DNA of 64,000 bases from Parvibacillus sp035426385 (lineage in GTDB: Bacteria > Bacteroidota > Bacteroidia > Chitinophagales > Saprospiraceae). Shown here piece after piece: positions 18,174 to 27,347 of this stretch (positions within the stretch are counted from its first letter, which is position 1; every line of letters begins with the position of its first letter). Made by a program: the position numbers and the translations under genes. The stretch is taken from assembly GCA_035426385.1 (NCBI GenBank), contig DAOLZQ010000008.1, positions 1-64,000 of the forward strand, written 5' to 3'. Below the pieces are notes generated by a model. The model ran no database searches and was not told the DNA's origin. It saw nothing but the letters and a program-made list of their open reading frames with translations.

Positions 18174-18950
18174 AGTACCTGAGAATACAAACCCGGCCTC
18201 ACCTGTCAAGACAACTGGCCCGGTCGTTCTATCTTCCGCCCGACTCACCTCCAGTATGCCCCCCTGGGTCATGACTCTCACCGGATAGGTGTAGTCTAGA
18301 AATGATACAGCCACGATTGCCGCAGCGGTCACTCCTGTACCACATGAAAAAGTAACGTCCTCGACTCCTCGTTCATAAGTCGCCAACTTGATGTGATCGC
18401 TGCAGGTCTCCAGGAAATTGACATTTATACCCTGCTCTTTATACACCGGACTAGTCCTGATCTGACGACCTGTGAGAAACACATCTACACTCTCCAGGGA
18501 GGAGACCACTCGCACGAAATGCGGGGAACCGGTGTTTAACTTAAATTCAAACTCATTAATTTTTTTTATGTCTTCATCGGCGTGCATTGATAATGAGATG
18601 AGGGCAGTGTCTTTATTTTTATTAATAAGCGATCCCCTGTGCGGACCGTCAGAGGCGAGGAAATGGGCTTCCTGAGTGACGAGGGCTTGATTCACAGCAT
18701 ACAATACACTACAGCGCCCCCCATTTCCGCACATCGTACCCGGTCGTCCATCGGCATTGAAGTAGTTCATCTCAAAATCATATCCTTCTACAGGACGGAG
18801 GATAATGAGACCATCAGCACCTATTCCAAAGCGGCGATGACAAAGGGCGGCTATTTGATCAGTGCTCAGGTCGGTATCGGGGTACTTAAAGCCATTGATC
18901 AAAATGAAATCATTTCCTGTCCCTTGATATTTTTCAAAGTGAATGGTCAT
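18162..18950 (-). CDS. dapF: Diaminopimelate epimerase
   Basis: DapF converts LL- to meso-diaminopimelate for lysine and peptidoglycan synthesis, using two cysteines as acid and base. It has 262 aa. Both catalytic Cys are present: GTMCGNGGRC near residue 72 and FSCGTGVTAAAI near residue 205. The N-terminus FEKYQGTGNDFILI is typical. It is a single gene, divergent from the HtrA protease. Confidence 0.96.
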   Translation of the reverse strand: MTIHFEKYQGTGNDFILINGFKYPDTDLSTDQIAALCHRRFGIGADGLIILRPVEGYDFEMNYFNADGRPGTMCGNGGRCSVLYAVNQALVTQEAHFLASDGPHRGSLINKNKDTALISLSMHADEDIKKINEFEFKLNTGSPHFVRVVSSLESVDVFLTGRQIRTSPVYKEQGINVNFLETCSDHIKLATYERGVEDVTFSCGTGVTAAAIVAVSFLDYTYPVRVMTQGGILEVSRAEDRTTGPVVLTGEAGFVFSGTLEI

Positions 18951-19049
18951 ACTGCAATTGTAAAATTTTCTTAAAATTATAGTAAGTTAGAGATAATTAG
19001 TAACAATGCCGGAGCAATTCCGTTTTATACATCAATTCATATTTTGGCA

Positions 19050-20465
19050 ATGACCCGAAGAGAGATAAAAATTGTGGTATTTTCAGTGGTATGCAGCATC
19101 CTGGTCTTTGTAGCTATGCAAACCATCATCCCATTCAATCTGGTTTTAGATCAGCGAATCGCCAATGCCCAATTTACAAGCAGTGACGAGCATACCAGCC
19201 AAATGATCCGCTTCGTGCCTCCTGCAGATGTGGATTTCGTATCGGCTAGTAAGGTGGGCATTCCTGCTGTAGTACGCATCAGCGCTTTCGAGCGAAGTAG
19301 CTGGGGCAACCTAAAAGAACAAAATTTTTCTGAAGGCTCAGGTGTCATCGTCTCTGACGATGGATACATTGTGACCAATAATCATGTAGTCAAGTTGTCC
19401 TCCAATATCAGGGTACAATTGAATGATAGTCGTATGCTGAAAGCCACGCTCGTCGGAACTGATCCGGAGACAGATATCGCATTGCTCAAGATAGAGATAC
19501 CGACACCAGATTTCATTACATTCGGGAATAGTGATGAACTGGAGGTGGGTGACTGGGTATTGGCTATAGGCAATCCATATCATCTGAATTCGACTGTCAC
19601 CTGCGGCATCGTCTCTGCTAAGGGCCGCGCCATCAATCTGCTGAAAGGTGAGCGAAGTATCGAATCATTTATTCAGACCGATGCAGTCGTCAATGAGGGA
19701 AATAGCGGAGGAGCACTCATCAATAAGTCAGGAGAATTGGTCGGACTCAATACCGCCATTTTTACAAAATCAGGCAAGTTCGAAGGGTATTCATTTGCCA
19801 TACCGTCCAATCTCGTAGCAAAGGCAGTGAGAGATATACGAACTTTCGGCAAAGTGCAGCGGGCTGCTTTGGGTATCGGTATTGAGAACTTATCGGAGCG
19901 TAATTCAGCCGATCTGACACTGACTTCCGGTGGTGTGTATGTGAATGAAATTTTTGACCGCTCCGCAGCTACGGTGGCTAATATTAAAGCAGGAGATATC
20001 ATTACCATGATCAATAAGAAAATGGTGCACACTGTCCCCGAGCTACAGGAGCAAATAGCGCTGTACCAACCCGGAGACATAGTAGATGTGACTATCATGC
20101 GTAAAGGTGAAAGCCTGATTAAAAAAGTCAAACTACAGGGGGCCTATACTAATCTCTCCACCATGATTCGTTCTGACCAAATTCTGAGGAAAATGGGGTT
20201 CGAACTTCGTGATCTCTCAGATTCCGAAAAGGTTCAGTTTAAGGGAAATGGTGTATTTGTCAATAGTGTTTACAGAGAAAGTCAGGTCGCAGCATCCGGC
20301 ATTGAGCCCGGATTTATAATCACTGAATTGAATGGGAGACCGATCACGAAGGTAGATGAGCTCATAAGTAAATTTTCAGCCGGCGAAAAAGTCGAACTGA
20401 AAGGTAGGTACTCCACTTCTGGAAAGTTGATCAAGTATAAAATTGTAATTGCATCTAATTCTTAG
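19050..20465 (+). CDS. HtrA/DegP-family serine protease with two PDZ domains
   Basis: This is a periplasmic protein-quality-control protease of 471 aa starting at the ATG at 19050; a TTG two codons earlier is less likely. An N-terminal signal or anchor (IVVFSVVCSILVFVAM) precedes the trypsin-like domain. The catalytic triad is His in VTNNHVVK, Asp in DPETDIALLK and Ser in NEGNSGGALI (near residues 118, 148 and 223). Two PDZ domains follow (about 270-360 and 385-465). The exact paralogue (DegP, DegQ or DegS-like) cannot be told apart by eye. Confidence 0.92.
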   Translation: MTRREIKIVVFSVVCSILVFVAMQTIIPFNLVLDQRIANAQFTSSDEHTSQMIRFVPPADVDFVSASKVGIPAVVRISAFERSSWGNLKEQNFSEGSGVIVSDDGYIVTNNHVVKLSSNIRVQLNDSRMLKATLVGTDPETDIALLKIEIPTPDFITFGNSDELEVGDWVLAIGNPYHLNSTVTCGIVSAKGRAINLLKGERSIESFIQTDAVVNEGNSGGALINKSGELVGLNTAIFTKSGKFEGYSFAIPSNLVAKAVRDIRTFGKVQRAALGIGIENLSERNSADLTLTSGGVYVNEIFDRSAATVANIKAGDIITMINKKMVHTVPELQEQIALYQPGDIVDVTIMRKGESLIKKVKLQGAYTNLSTMIRSDQILRKMGFELRDLSDSEKVQFKGNGVFVNSVYRESQVAASGIEPGFIITELNGRPITKVDELISKFSAGEKVELKGRYSTSGKLIKYKIVIASNS

Positions 20466-20959
20466 GGATTACAAGTTTGGCGTTTGAAGGTTTTGAGTTT
20501 GGCGTTTGAAGTTTGTTGGTCTTTAAATGTCATTGATTTTCCCCAGCCCTGTCCCGAATCATTGCAATCTCAGTAGTAGCCAATTTGTGACAAATGGCAC
20601 CATTACTGATAACCTTAAAGTCCAGCAAAAAGCTTTTTACAATATCATTGCATATAAATCCCATAATTTAATAGCGAGACTCTCAGCTCATAAGTAGCGA
20701 GCAGCGCTTCGTTATTCGCTCATTGAAATTTTCAAACTCCCCTCTCTTCTAAGAGAGGGGTTGGGGGTGAGTAGAGCCAAAGAATGAGTAAATTCCTTCC
20801 AGTGCACACGTAGGAAAATTATTTATAACAAAATTCACAGATGATGTCATAGCAGGCATCTTTGAGTTTACCATATATGAAAATTCGTTACCGAAGTATA
20901 TAGTCACTGATGGAAGATTTGATATTAAATAACAAGAATAACCAGTTAAAATTACAATC
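20466..20959. other. Repeat-bearing spacer before an accessory region
   Basis: This 494-nt spacer has no convincing gene. It contains a 16-nt direct repeat, agtttggcgtttgaag, at 20474-20489 and 20496-20511 (22-nt period), and a GC-rich hairpin at 20739-20760. A minus-strand open frame at 20749-20988 runs into the hairpin and is judged spurious. Confidence 0.55.
20739..20760. repeat. CCCCTCTCTT hairpin
   Basis: The arms CCCCTCTCTT (20739-20748) and AAGAGAGGGG (20751-20760) are perfect complements around a 2-nt loop, followed by ttgggggtgag. I recall very similar CT/GA-rich hairpins with that trailing sequence as dispersed repeats in many Bacteroidota genomes. Its function is unknown. Confidence 0.6.
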
Positions 20960-21364
20960 ATGAATATCTTAAGAATCTTATTTAGCATTCTACTCCTTTC
21001 ATTTCTCCCAAATATGTTGATCGGTCAGATCAGTGTAGTGAATAGCTATAAAAGCAAAATAGACTCTGCTTTTACTCCCTTACTTCAGACGCAAGTCCCC
21101 TACGGACGTCTATACGACAGAGTCTTTCACTGGAGTGGCATAGCATATGAGCAAAATGGGGATACTGTTGATACAGAGCATGTCTTGCAAGATTGGAATA
21201 AAGTCTTGAATTCCGGTACAGCTATAGGTAGTATCTCTGATACCAGCTATCTGCTGCTAAATGACTCACTAAGACTGCAAGACCTAAGGGGAAGAATATC
21301 GATCATTGCATTAAATTCCAAGATCACCACCATTGACACCTTAGCCTATGAGGATGGGAGAATG
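20960..21364 (+). CDS. Partial secreted protein cut by assembly gap
   Basis: The first 135 residues are visible before the N run: a signal peptide (MNILRILFSILLLSFLPNMLIGQ) and then a polar region with SGIAYEQNGDTVDTEHV. I do not recognise the family. The 3' end is lost in the gap, and whether the sequence after the gap belongs to this gene is unknown. Confidence 0.55.
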
Positions 21365-21464
21365 NNNNNNNNNNNNNNNNNNNNNNNNNNNNNNNNNNNN
21401 NNNNNNNNNNNNNNNNNNNNNNNNNNNNNNNNNNNNNNNNNNNNNNNNNNNNNNNNNNNNNNNN
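21365..21464. other. Assembly gap (100 N)
   Basis: Exactly 100 unknown bases, the conventional scaffold placeholder, so the true distance is not known. It truncates the preceding gene and lies next to a tetranucleotide repeat. Confidence 0.98.
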
Positions 21465-21486
21465 TTTTGTAAATTTATGTTAATGA

Positions 21487-21521
<35 letters not shown>

Positions 21522-21633
21522 AGAAATCTTTTTCATCCGGAAGATTTGAGAATAGTTGTTGCGAAAATACCTTGAAATGAGTAGCTGGGATTGGCTCACC
21601 TGTTATTGAGCCCATTATTGAAAATTTATTATT

Positions 21634-22920
21634 ATGAAAAAGAAATTTCCAGTAATCGTTGGATTATTTATTATTCTATTTTTCTTTCAGGCATGTACAA
21701 AAGGGGATTTACAAACTTTTGATTTTGAGGCAAGAGACAAAGAACAGTTCACTGAAGTTGCAAAATATTTTTCTCAAGCTAACACCGCTAAAGAAATAAG
21801 ACAGCAGATTATTCAAACTGTTAAAAATGAAGGAATCGAGGAGTTTGCCCTCTATCGATTTATTCAAAATTCAGAGAAGATTGCAATTAGATCAGTGAAC
21901 AATCAAGTTAATTTGGATTCAATATCAATGTTGAATCCAATGATTACCATAGCTTATCCTTCCTTGGCCTTTCATGAAGGAGAATCTTTGGAGCAACATT
22001 TACAGCAAATCGACTATATAGTTCTACTGTATGACTTAGATCCTGATGAGGAGAAAACTTTAACCGCTTTAACGCCCTCGGGTCAGTCAGTTACAATTTC
22101 TTCTATTTTTGATGAAACAAAGCGATATTGCGTCATAAAATACAGTGAAGAACTCATAGCAGTAAATGCTGTTACAAATAAAACATACTATGGGTCCAAT
22201 GTCCCAATAAATCTTTCGATGTTTACACCTACTGTTACAATTGGAGACTATAAAATGTATAAAAATGAAGATTTTTTAAATGCTGCCTACCAGAGTGGAC
22301 AAGTATTGTCTGGTTTAATTACTTCTCCTCCAGTTGATCCCCCCATAACTTGGCCACCCGTATCACCACCATCAGGGTGTGATAGAGATGTACTTAGAAA
22401 AGATGAGCTACATAAAATTAAGTTCTCAGGGTTAGATTGCATAAGAAATTATGAGAGCGGGTTTCATTTGCCTACCCTCGAGCTTGTCGTAGCTTATGCG
22501 ATACCTAGATATAATGGGGGTTCAGTTGCTGTTGATTTAGTATTTAAGGATGTCCGCATTCATTGGAAGCATTGCTCAACGCATTATTCAGATCCCCTTG
22601 CGTTAGATATCGTTACTTGGAATAAAACTTTATATGGATATGGTGATACATGGCAAGTCTTATGGATAGAAAGAGATTATTGGGATGCTGTATCAGGAGA
22701 GTTTACTCTTGGATTCAACGTTAGTTTCAAATTACCTGGTGATAATACTTTAGGAGTAAATGTTGGGTATAAAGTAACAAGACAAAAAAAGGACAAGCAA
22801 CTTGGTACATCTCTAATTGAATATTGTGATGCTGCACATAATGAAGGTGTAGAATATAAAGTTGCTTCTTGTAATGAATCGGGTGGGTTTTGGTTCAAAG
22901 AGCATATAAGAGGAGAATAG
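21634..22920 (+). CDS. Unknown lipoprotein with proline-rich linker
   Basis: This is a 428-aa lipoprotein with lipobox FFFQAC (Cys at about residue 21). The N-terminal half (to about 225) is a polar alpha/beta region. A proline-rich linker (PPVDPPITWPPVSPPSGC, near 230-248) separates it from a C-terminal domain with several Cys (for example SGLDCIRNYESG and HWKHCSTHY) and beta-rich, Gly-containing strands. I do not recognise either domain. The next gene begins 4 nt later and encodes a probable outer-membrane barrel, so the two may form a surface complex. Confidence 0.6.
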   Translation: MKKKFPVIVGLFIILFFFQACTKGDLQTFDFEARDKEQFTEVAKYFSQANTAKEIRQQIIQTVKNEGIEEFALYRFIQNSEKIAIRSVNNQVNLDSISMLNPMITIAYPSLAFHEGESLEQHLQQIDYIVLLYDLDPDEEKTLTALTPSGQSVTISSIFDETKRYCVIKYSEELIAVNAVTNKTYYGSNVPINLSMFTPTVTIGDYKMYKNEDFLNAAYQSGQVLSGLITSPPVDPPITWPPVSPPSGCDRDVLRKDELHKIKFSGLDCIRNYESGFHLPTLELVVAYAIPRYNGGSVAVDLVFKDVRIHWKHCSTHYSDPLALDIVTWNKTLYGYGDTWQVLWIERDYWDAVSGEFTLGFNVSFKLPGDNTLGVNVGYKVTRQKKDKQLGTSLIEYCDAAHNEGVEYKVASCNESGGFWFKEHIRGE

Positions 22921-22924
22921 GAAT

Positions 22925-23668
22925 ATGAAATATATACTGAATGTTTTTATCTTATTCCCGTTATTGATGTACGGCCAAAAGGAAGATCGGGGTGGATCAA
23001 TATTTATTAACCTCCTTCCTTATGCCAGTATGATGACAAATGGGAATGGCTTGATGGCCGGTTATTCTTATCAAACAAGTAAAAGGTTTGTTCACAGTTT
23101 GTCGGTGGGTATGATATATAACAATTCTCCGTCTGGCGCAGAAGTTGAGAATTTTACTGTGGACGGAAAGCCCATTCGTGAGTGGAGTACTGAAATAGAT
23201 TACACTACTCATAGGCCTTTTACTTTCAATAGTCTTATCAATAGTCTTGATTTTGAGAACTTGGATGTAGTGGGTATTAAACATTTTAAGCCCGGGATGT
23301 CATATCGACAGAATAAATTCATTAATTATGATTGCTCCTACGCAATACGAATTTATAAATTTAGGCTGAGAGTAGGATTAGGGGGACAGTTTGGACTCAC
23401 CAATAGTGAAGAGACACATGTGGGATTTACAGGTAAAATTATTTCTGACATAACTGGAGAAGAAGATGAATTTTGGATCAATTTTAATATCAGAGCTAAG
23501 TATTTGTACCTAGGCGCTGTTTCGAATCTCGATTTTGAATATCCCATCACTTCAAATCTTCGAATTGGACTTACTGGTGGTGTACATTATATTTTTAATA
23601 CCAATTTTATGGAGGATATTAAGATATTTTATGCGGGAGTCTCTACCAGAGTAGGCATTCAATACTGA
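22925..23668 (+). CDS. Predicted outer-membrane beta-barrel protein
   Basis: This 247-aa protein has a signal peptide (ILNVFILFPLLMYGQ) and many alternating strands with Gly/aromatic girdle residues (LMAGYSYQTSKRF, FRLRVGLGGQFGL, LRIGLTGGVHYIF), ending in VGIQY. The terminal aromatic residue supports outer-membrane insertion. No family was recognised. It is coupled to the preceding lipoprotein gene and followed by a rho-independent terminator. Confidence 0.6.
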   Translation: MKYILNVFILFPLLMYGQKEDRGGSIFINLLPYASMMTNGNGLMAGYSYQTSKRFVHSLSVGMIYNNSPSGAEVENFTVDGKPIREWSTEIDYTTHRPFTFNSLINSLDFENLDVVGIKHFKPGMSYRQNKFINYDCSYAIRIYKFRLRVGLGGQFGLTNSEETHVGFTGKIISDITGEEDEFWINFNIRAKYLYLGAVSNLDFEYPITSNLRIGLTGGVHYIFNTNFMEDIKIFYAGVSTRVGIQY

Positions 23669-23693
23669 TATGAGTTGTCAAAGATTAAAGGGT

Positions 23694-23729
23694 AAAGGGT
23701 AAAGAATTTATATCCTACCCCTTTTTCTT
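23694..23729 (+). terminator. Rho-independent terminator
   Basis: The stem aaagggta (23694-23701) pairs with tacccc/ttt (23716-23724, one bulged C) and is followed by a T-rich tail, tttttctt. It lies 25 nt after the stop of the outer-membrane protein gene and ends the two-gene unit. A group II intron fragment starts directly after it. Confidence 0.6.
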
Positions 23730-23730
23730 A

Positions 23731-23890
23731 GTGTGTCAGGCATGTTTATTACCTATCGGGTGGGAGTCCCGAACTAGAGTTGCAGTACTTATCGTTAGTC
23801 AAGAGCAAGGGTGTCCAGTGTGAAGTGGAATCTGAAGAAAGCAGGCGGCAAATATTCGAGCCCACGAACAGAAACTTTATAAGAGACGTC
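23731..23890 (+). mobile_element. Truncated group II intron, 5' domain I fragment
   Basis: The segment starts with GTGTG, the group II intron 5' consensus GUGYG. It continues with hallmark domain I pieces: cgggtgggagtcccgaac, gcaagggtgtcc, gtggaatctgaagaaagc and cgaacagaaactttat. These match bacterial ribozyme introns as I know them. No reverse-transcriptase gene and no domain V follow within the next gene's 5' region, so only a dead 5' stub remains. Its position straight after a terminator hairpin is the insertion habit of class C introns. Confidence 0.75.
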
Positions 23891-23952
23891 AAATATTTTA
23901 GTAATTATAAAGAGGATTGCGAAAATCAGTCCTCTCTTCTAATGTTTTTAAC

Positions 23953-25470
23953 ATGAAGAATATACTATTTCTATTTCTGTTGCTAACTACGATAGCTGAG
24001 GGGCAAAGAGTCACCGTTGATTCCAGCTTTGGGGTGAATGGTTTAGTTAGGGTAAATAAGGGTCCTAGAGATCAGCTCTTCGGTTATATATCTGCTATAT
24101 CAGGCGAAAGGTTGAAAATAGCGGGTCGAATAATCCGGCCTGGTGAGGAGACCATTTTCACCAGCGAGATCGACATTTACTCAGGTGATACTATCTCCGG
24201 ATCTGGCCTCAATGAGGTACATCACAAGAGTGGATTTCTGGAAGGACATACATTTGCTCTGACTAGTGATCAGGGTCACATTGTCATAGCGGTGACAAGT
24301 AATGCTCAAGAAGATCTTTTTACTTCGATCTATAAGCTCAAAACTGATAACAGACCGGATAGCACTTTTGGTGTAAATGGATCCATTAACTTGGGTGACC
24401 TATTTAATAATATTTACGAAAGTATTACAGAAACAAGTCAGGGATATGTTCTTGCCGGAAAGAATTTAACTTATGACAGCCTGAAACTATTGCGATTGGA
24501 TAAATCCGGTAAGATTGATAGTAGTTTTGGAATTAATGGAAAGTCAACAATTGGCTTGGATATATCACCTTTAGAGTCTATTGGACAATTAGGTGTGTTA
24601 CTACTTAATGATGCAGCAGGAGATTTATACTTGGGCGCTTCCCTAGCGGATGAATATAAGTCACTAATAACTGTATTTAAATTCTCTGAAGATGGTAGAC
24701 TAAACTCCAACTTTGCAAATGCGGGTATATATTCAAAATTGTATGAGGGTTACCTTTGGGGCGTAAATTTTAAATCAGATGACGAAAGCAATCTATATTT
24801 TCTTTATGTCAGTCAGGACAGTTCTAGATTAGAATCCACTGGATTTTTAAAGCTGGATAGGAATGGGGTAATTGACAGCAAGTTTAAGTTGCAGGGAAGC
24901 TTTTTGAATGGTGGCTCTGACACATCTTATCGTTGCTACGATTTAGAAATTTATAAAAACTACCTTTATATGGTCTTTCCCACTGAATATAAGGAGAAGG
25001 TAATCGCTTACCACATGTTCAAAGCTACCTTAGATGGTGACTTGGAAGATGAACATGGCGTGTATGGGTTTTATGATTTTACAAATGGCCTGAGCTTGAC
25101 GGAGGATTATTTGTATCTAGAGATATTAAATGATTCTACTATATTCATGATAGGCGATTATTACAAGCAAAGTAAGATAGATTTAGCAGTAAGAAAATTC
25201 AAGATGCAGAATAATTATCGGGTTAAGGTGAAATCGGTTGTATATAAACCCTTTAGCGTTTATCCCTCACTCGTAAAAGATCGTATTTTCATTCCGGACG
25301 ATGTGAGATTAGATAATGACCGCTCGGCATATATTACAGATGCTGCGGGCAATATTGTGTTGATATTTAACCTCAGTTCATCTAAAAGTGAAGTTGACGT
25401 AGCTCGATTAAAACCGGGATCTTATTATATCGTCGATCAAGAAAGAGTGGCAAGATTTATAAAAAGGTGA
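23953..25470 (+). CDS. Delta-60 repeat protein with T9SS-like C-terminal tail
   Basis: This 505-aa protein starts at the ATG at 23953, where a signal peptide begins (MKNILFLFLLLTTIAEGQ). The body carries several delta-60-type repeats seen as DSSFGVNG, DSTFGVNG, DSSFGING and NSNFANAG, spaced about 60-75 residues apart, a probable beta-propeller fold. The last 75 residues (from about FSVYPSLVKDRIF) resemble a type A T9SS sorting domain, with final Lys-Arg residues. The protein is thus probably secreted across the outer membrane or anchored on the surface. Substrate unknown. Confidence 0.75.
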   Translation: MKNILFLFLLLTTIAEGQRVTVDSSFGVNGLVRVNKGPRDQLFGYISAISGERLKIAGRIIRPGEETIFTSEIDIYSGDTISGSGLNEVHHKSGFLEGHTFALTSDQGHIVIAVTSNAQEDLFTSIYKLKTDNRPDSTFGVNGSINLGDLFNNIYESITETSQGYVLAGKNLTYDSLKLLRLDKSGKIDSSFGINGKSTIGLDISPLESIGQLGVLLLNDAAGDLYLGASLADEYKSLITVFKFSEDGRLNSNFANAGIYSKLYEGYLWGVNFKSDDESNLYFLYVSQDSSRLESTGFLKLDRNGVIDSKFKLQGSFLNGGSDTSYRCYDLEIYKNYLYMVFPTEYKEKVIAYHMFKATLDGDLEDEHGVYGFYDFTNGLSLTEDYLYLEILNDSTIFMIGDYYKQSKIDLAVRKFKMQNNYRVKVKSVVYKPFSVYPSLVKDRIFIPDDVRLDNDRSAYITDAAGNIVLIFNLSSSKSEVDVARLKPGSYYIVDQERVARFIKR

Positions 25471-25486
25471 TGAGCTTACTACTCTG

Positions 25487-26800
25487 CTAAGTCATTCTAG
25501 CCCTCTCTGAATCCAACCCCCTCTTATAAATCTCCAGTGCGCGCTTTCGTGCCACTTCATGTATTACGATGGGTTCAATTGGGTTGTGCTCGAAGTCTGG
25601 GTTCCAGCGCCTGATGTATTTTAGGTCCTTATCAAATTTAGTGGTTTGAATGGTCGGATTAAATATCCGGAAGTAAGGTGCAGCATCACAACCGGTACTT
25701 GCAGCCCACTGCCAGTTTCCATTGTTGGCAGAGAGGTCATAATCATTTAATTTCGCTGCAAAATAAGCTTCACCCCAGCGCCAGTCTATCAGTAAATGTT
25801 TGCAGAGAAAGCTGGCGGTGACCATCCGGACGCGATTGTGCATGAAGCCGGTCTGATTGAGCTGCCGCATACCCGCATCTACTATCGGATAGCCCGTCTT
25901 GCCTTCGCACCAAAGATTAAATTCTGATTCATTATTTCTCCATTGTATGTGGTCATACTGTGGTTTAAAACTATTATTTACTACACGTGGAAAATGATAT
26001 AGAATCTGCATGAAAAACTCCCGCCAGATGAGCTCTGACAGCCAGGTGTCATTGTACTGTAAAGCGATGGATACACAGTGACGTATAGATATGGTTCCAA
26101 AGCGCAAGGCTATTCCCAGGTGTGTGGTATGATCCATAGCCGGAAAATTCCGATTGAGCCCATAATTTTTGATAATATCCAATGGTAAGGCAGGTGCTTC
26201 GAACTTCAAATCAGTCTTTTCGAATCCCATTACCTCCAGAGAGATTATGTCAGTGGCCGTTTCTTTCCAGAAATTATTAACATCACCATTCATTGGTGTG
26301 AGTGAGGTTGCATTCAGATTTTCACGCCATTTTTTAGCGTAGGGTGTGAACACAGTGTAGGGCTCTCCATTCGATTTTATTACTTCTGCTCGGTCAAAAA
26401 TTACTTGATCTTTGAAATCGGAAAATGCAATTCCTTTTTTATTTAATAATTGTGCTACTGCAATATCTCTTTCATTGGCATATGGCTCATAGTCGCGATT
26501 ACAATAGACAGCCTGTACTTGGTGAGTCTGAATTAATTTCTCAAAAATATCCTTAGGACTTCCGCGGAAGGTATGCAAGGTAGAACCACTAACATGTAGT
26601 TGGCTATTTATCGCTTGCAGCGAATGGTGAATATAATCTACTCGCCGATCATAGGTAGAGTCGAGACGACTCAATATATCAGTATCAAATATGAATAGTG
26701 GAAGCACAGGATAACCGGAAGCAAGAGCCTTCTGTAGCCCGACATTATCTTCAAGACGAAGGTCCCGTCTGAACCAAAAAATTATGATTTTATTTTCCAC
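25487..26800 (-). CDS. phrB: Deoxyribodipyrimidine photolyase / cryptochrome family
   Basis: This 437-aa flavoprotein repairs cyclobutane pyrimidine dimers using blue light. The N-terminal Rossmann antenna domain begins IIIFWFRRDLRLEDN. The C-terminal FAD domain has the class I motifs ELIWREFFMQILYHFPRV, MRQLNQTGFMHNRVRM and the conserved NGNWQWAASTGCDAAPYFRIFNP (in parts), including Trp residues of the electron chain. A cryptochrome signalling role cannot be excluded. It is the last gene of the carotenoid operon and overlaps the lipocalin gene by 11 nt, so DNA repair by light and light-screening pigment are expressed together. Confidence 0.92.
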   Translation of the reverse strand: MENKIIIFWFRRDLRLEDNVGLQKALASGYPVLPLFIFDTDILSRLDSTYDRRVDYIHHSLQAINSQLHVSGSTLHTFRGSPKDIFEKLIQTHQVQAVYCNRDYEPYANERDIAVAQLLNKKGIAFSDFKDQVIFDRAEVIKSNGEPYTVFTPYAKKWRENLNATSLTPMNGDVNNFWKETATDIISLEVMGFEKTDLKFEAPALPLDIIKNYGLNRNFPAMDHTTHLGIALRFGTISIRHCVSIALQYNDTWLSELIWREFFMQILYHFPRVVNNSFKPQYDHIQWRNNESEFNLWCEGKTGYPIVDAGMRQLNQTGFMHNRVRMVTASFLCKHLLIDWRWGEAYFAAKLNDYDLSANNGNWQWAASTGCDAAPYFRIFNPTIQTTKFDKDLKYIRRWNPDFEHNPIEPIVIHEVARKRALEIYKRGLDSERARMT

Positions 26801-27347
26801 TCAGATTGGGGTTGTTTTTATCCTGTGCTACCCATATCAAGTTGGAAGTATCATAGCCTACTTCTTTTGCCAGTTTTAGGTACTGTTGTTTGATCTCTTC
26901 GGGCATCGTCTTCTCACGAGACAGAAGCCACAGGTATTTCAAATTAGACCCGGCTACTAATGCATATTTATAGTTGGGGTCAATTGCAATAACGTTATAT
27001 CCTCCGTAGAATGGTTTAAAGAAACTGACTTTTAACGCAGCAATTTTTTCATTTTCAGTAAACTTGGCACTACCTTTAGCAGAGGTCCATTTTTCTTTCT
27101 TTGTATTATAGCCACTGTTAAAGACCTTTATCTCGCCATTGTCTTTCATACTATATTGAGCTACTACATTATCCATATCTCTTTCGAACTTATAGTCGAG
27201 ACGAGCCATCTCGTACCAGGCACCCAAATATCGCTTGGCTTCAAAATTCTCGACCGGCTTCGCATTCTTCGGAATTCCGGCACATGAAAAGAGAAATGAA
27301 AGAATAAATATGGATAAAGCAAGTGCAAAAAATAATTTAAGATTCAT
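26790..27347 (-). CDS. blc: Outer-membrane lipocalin (Blc-like)
   Basis: This 185-aa bacterial lipocalin has a lipobox (FLFSC at about residue 22). The lipocalin signature is YLGAWYEMARLDYKFERD near 40-57, followed by the family's YNVIAIDPNYKYALV and the C-terminal LWLLSREKTMPEEI. Blc proteins bind lysophospholipids or fatty acids at the outer membrane. Its place between the lycopene cyclase and photolyase genes, overlapping both by 11 nt, raises the possibility that it binds a carotenoid or its membrane environment. That is inference. Confidence 0.9.
   Translation of the reverse strand: MNLKLFFALALSIFILSFLFSCAGIPKNAKPVENFEAKRYLGAWYEMARLDYKFERDMDNVVAQYSMKDNGEIKVFNSGYNTKKEKWTSAKGSAKFTENEKIAALKVSFFKPFYGGYNVIAIDPNYKYALVAGSNLKYLWLLSREKTMPEEIKQQYLKLAKEVGYDTSNLIWVAQDKNNPNLSGK

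Noticed and set aside
20749..20988. 79-aa minus-strand frame with a hydrophobic N-terminus
   Set aside because: It reads through the CCCCTCTC hairpin and overlaps the start of the plus-strand gene at 20960, so it is probably a shadow.
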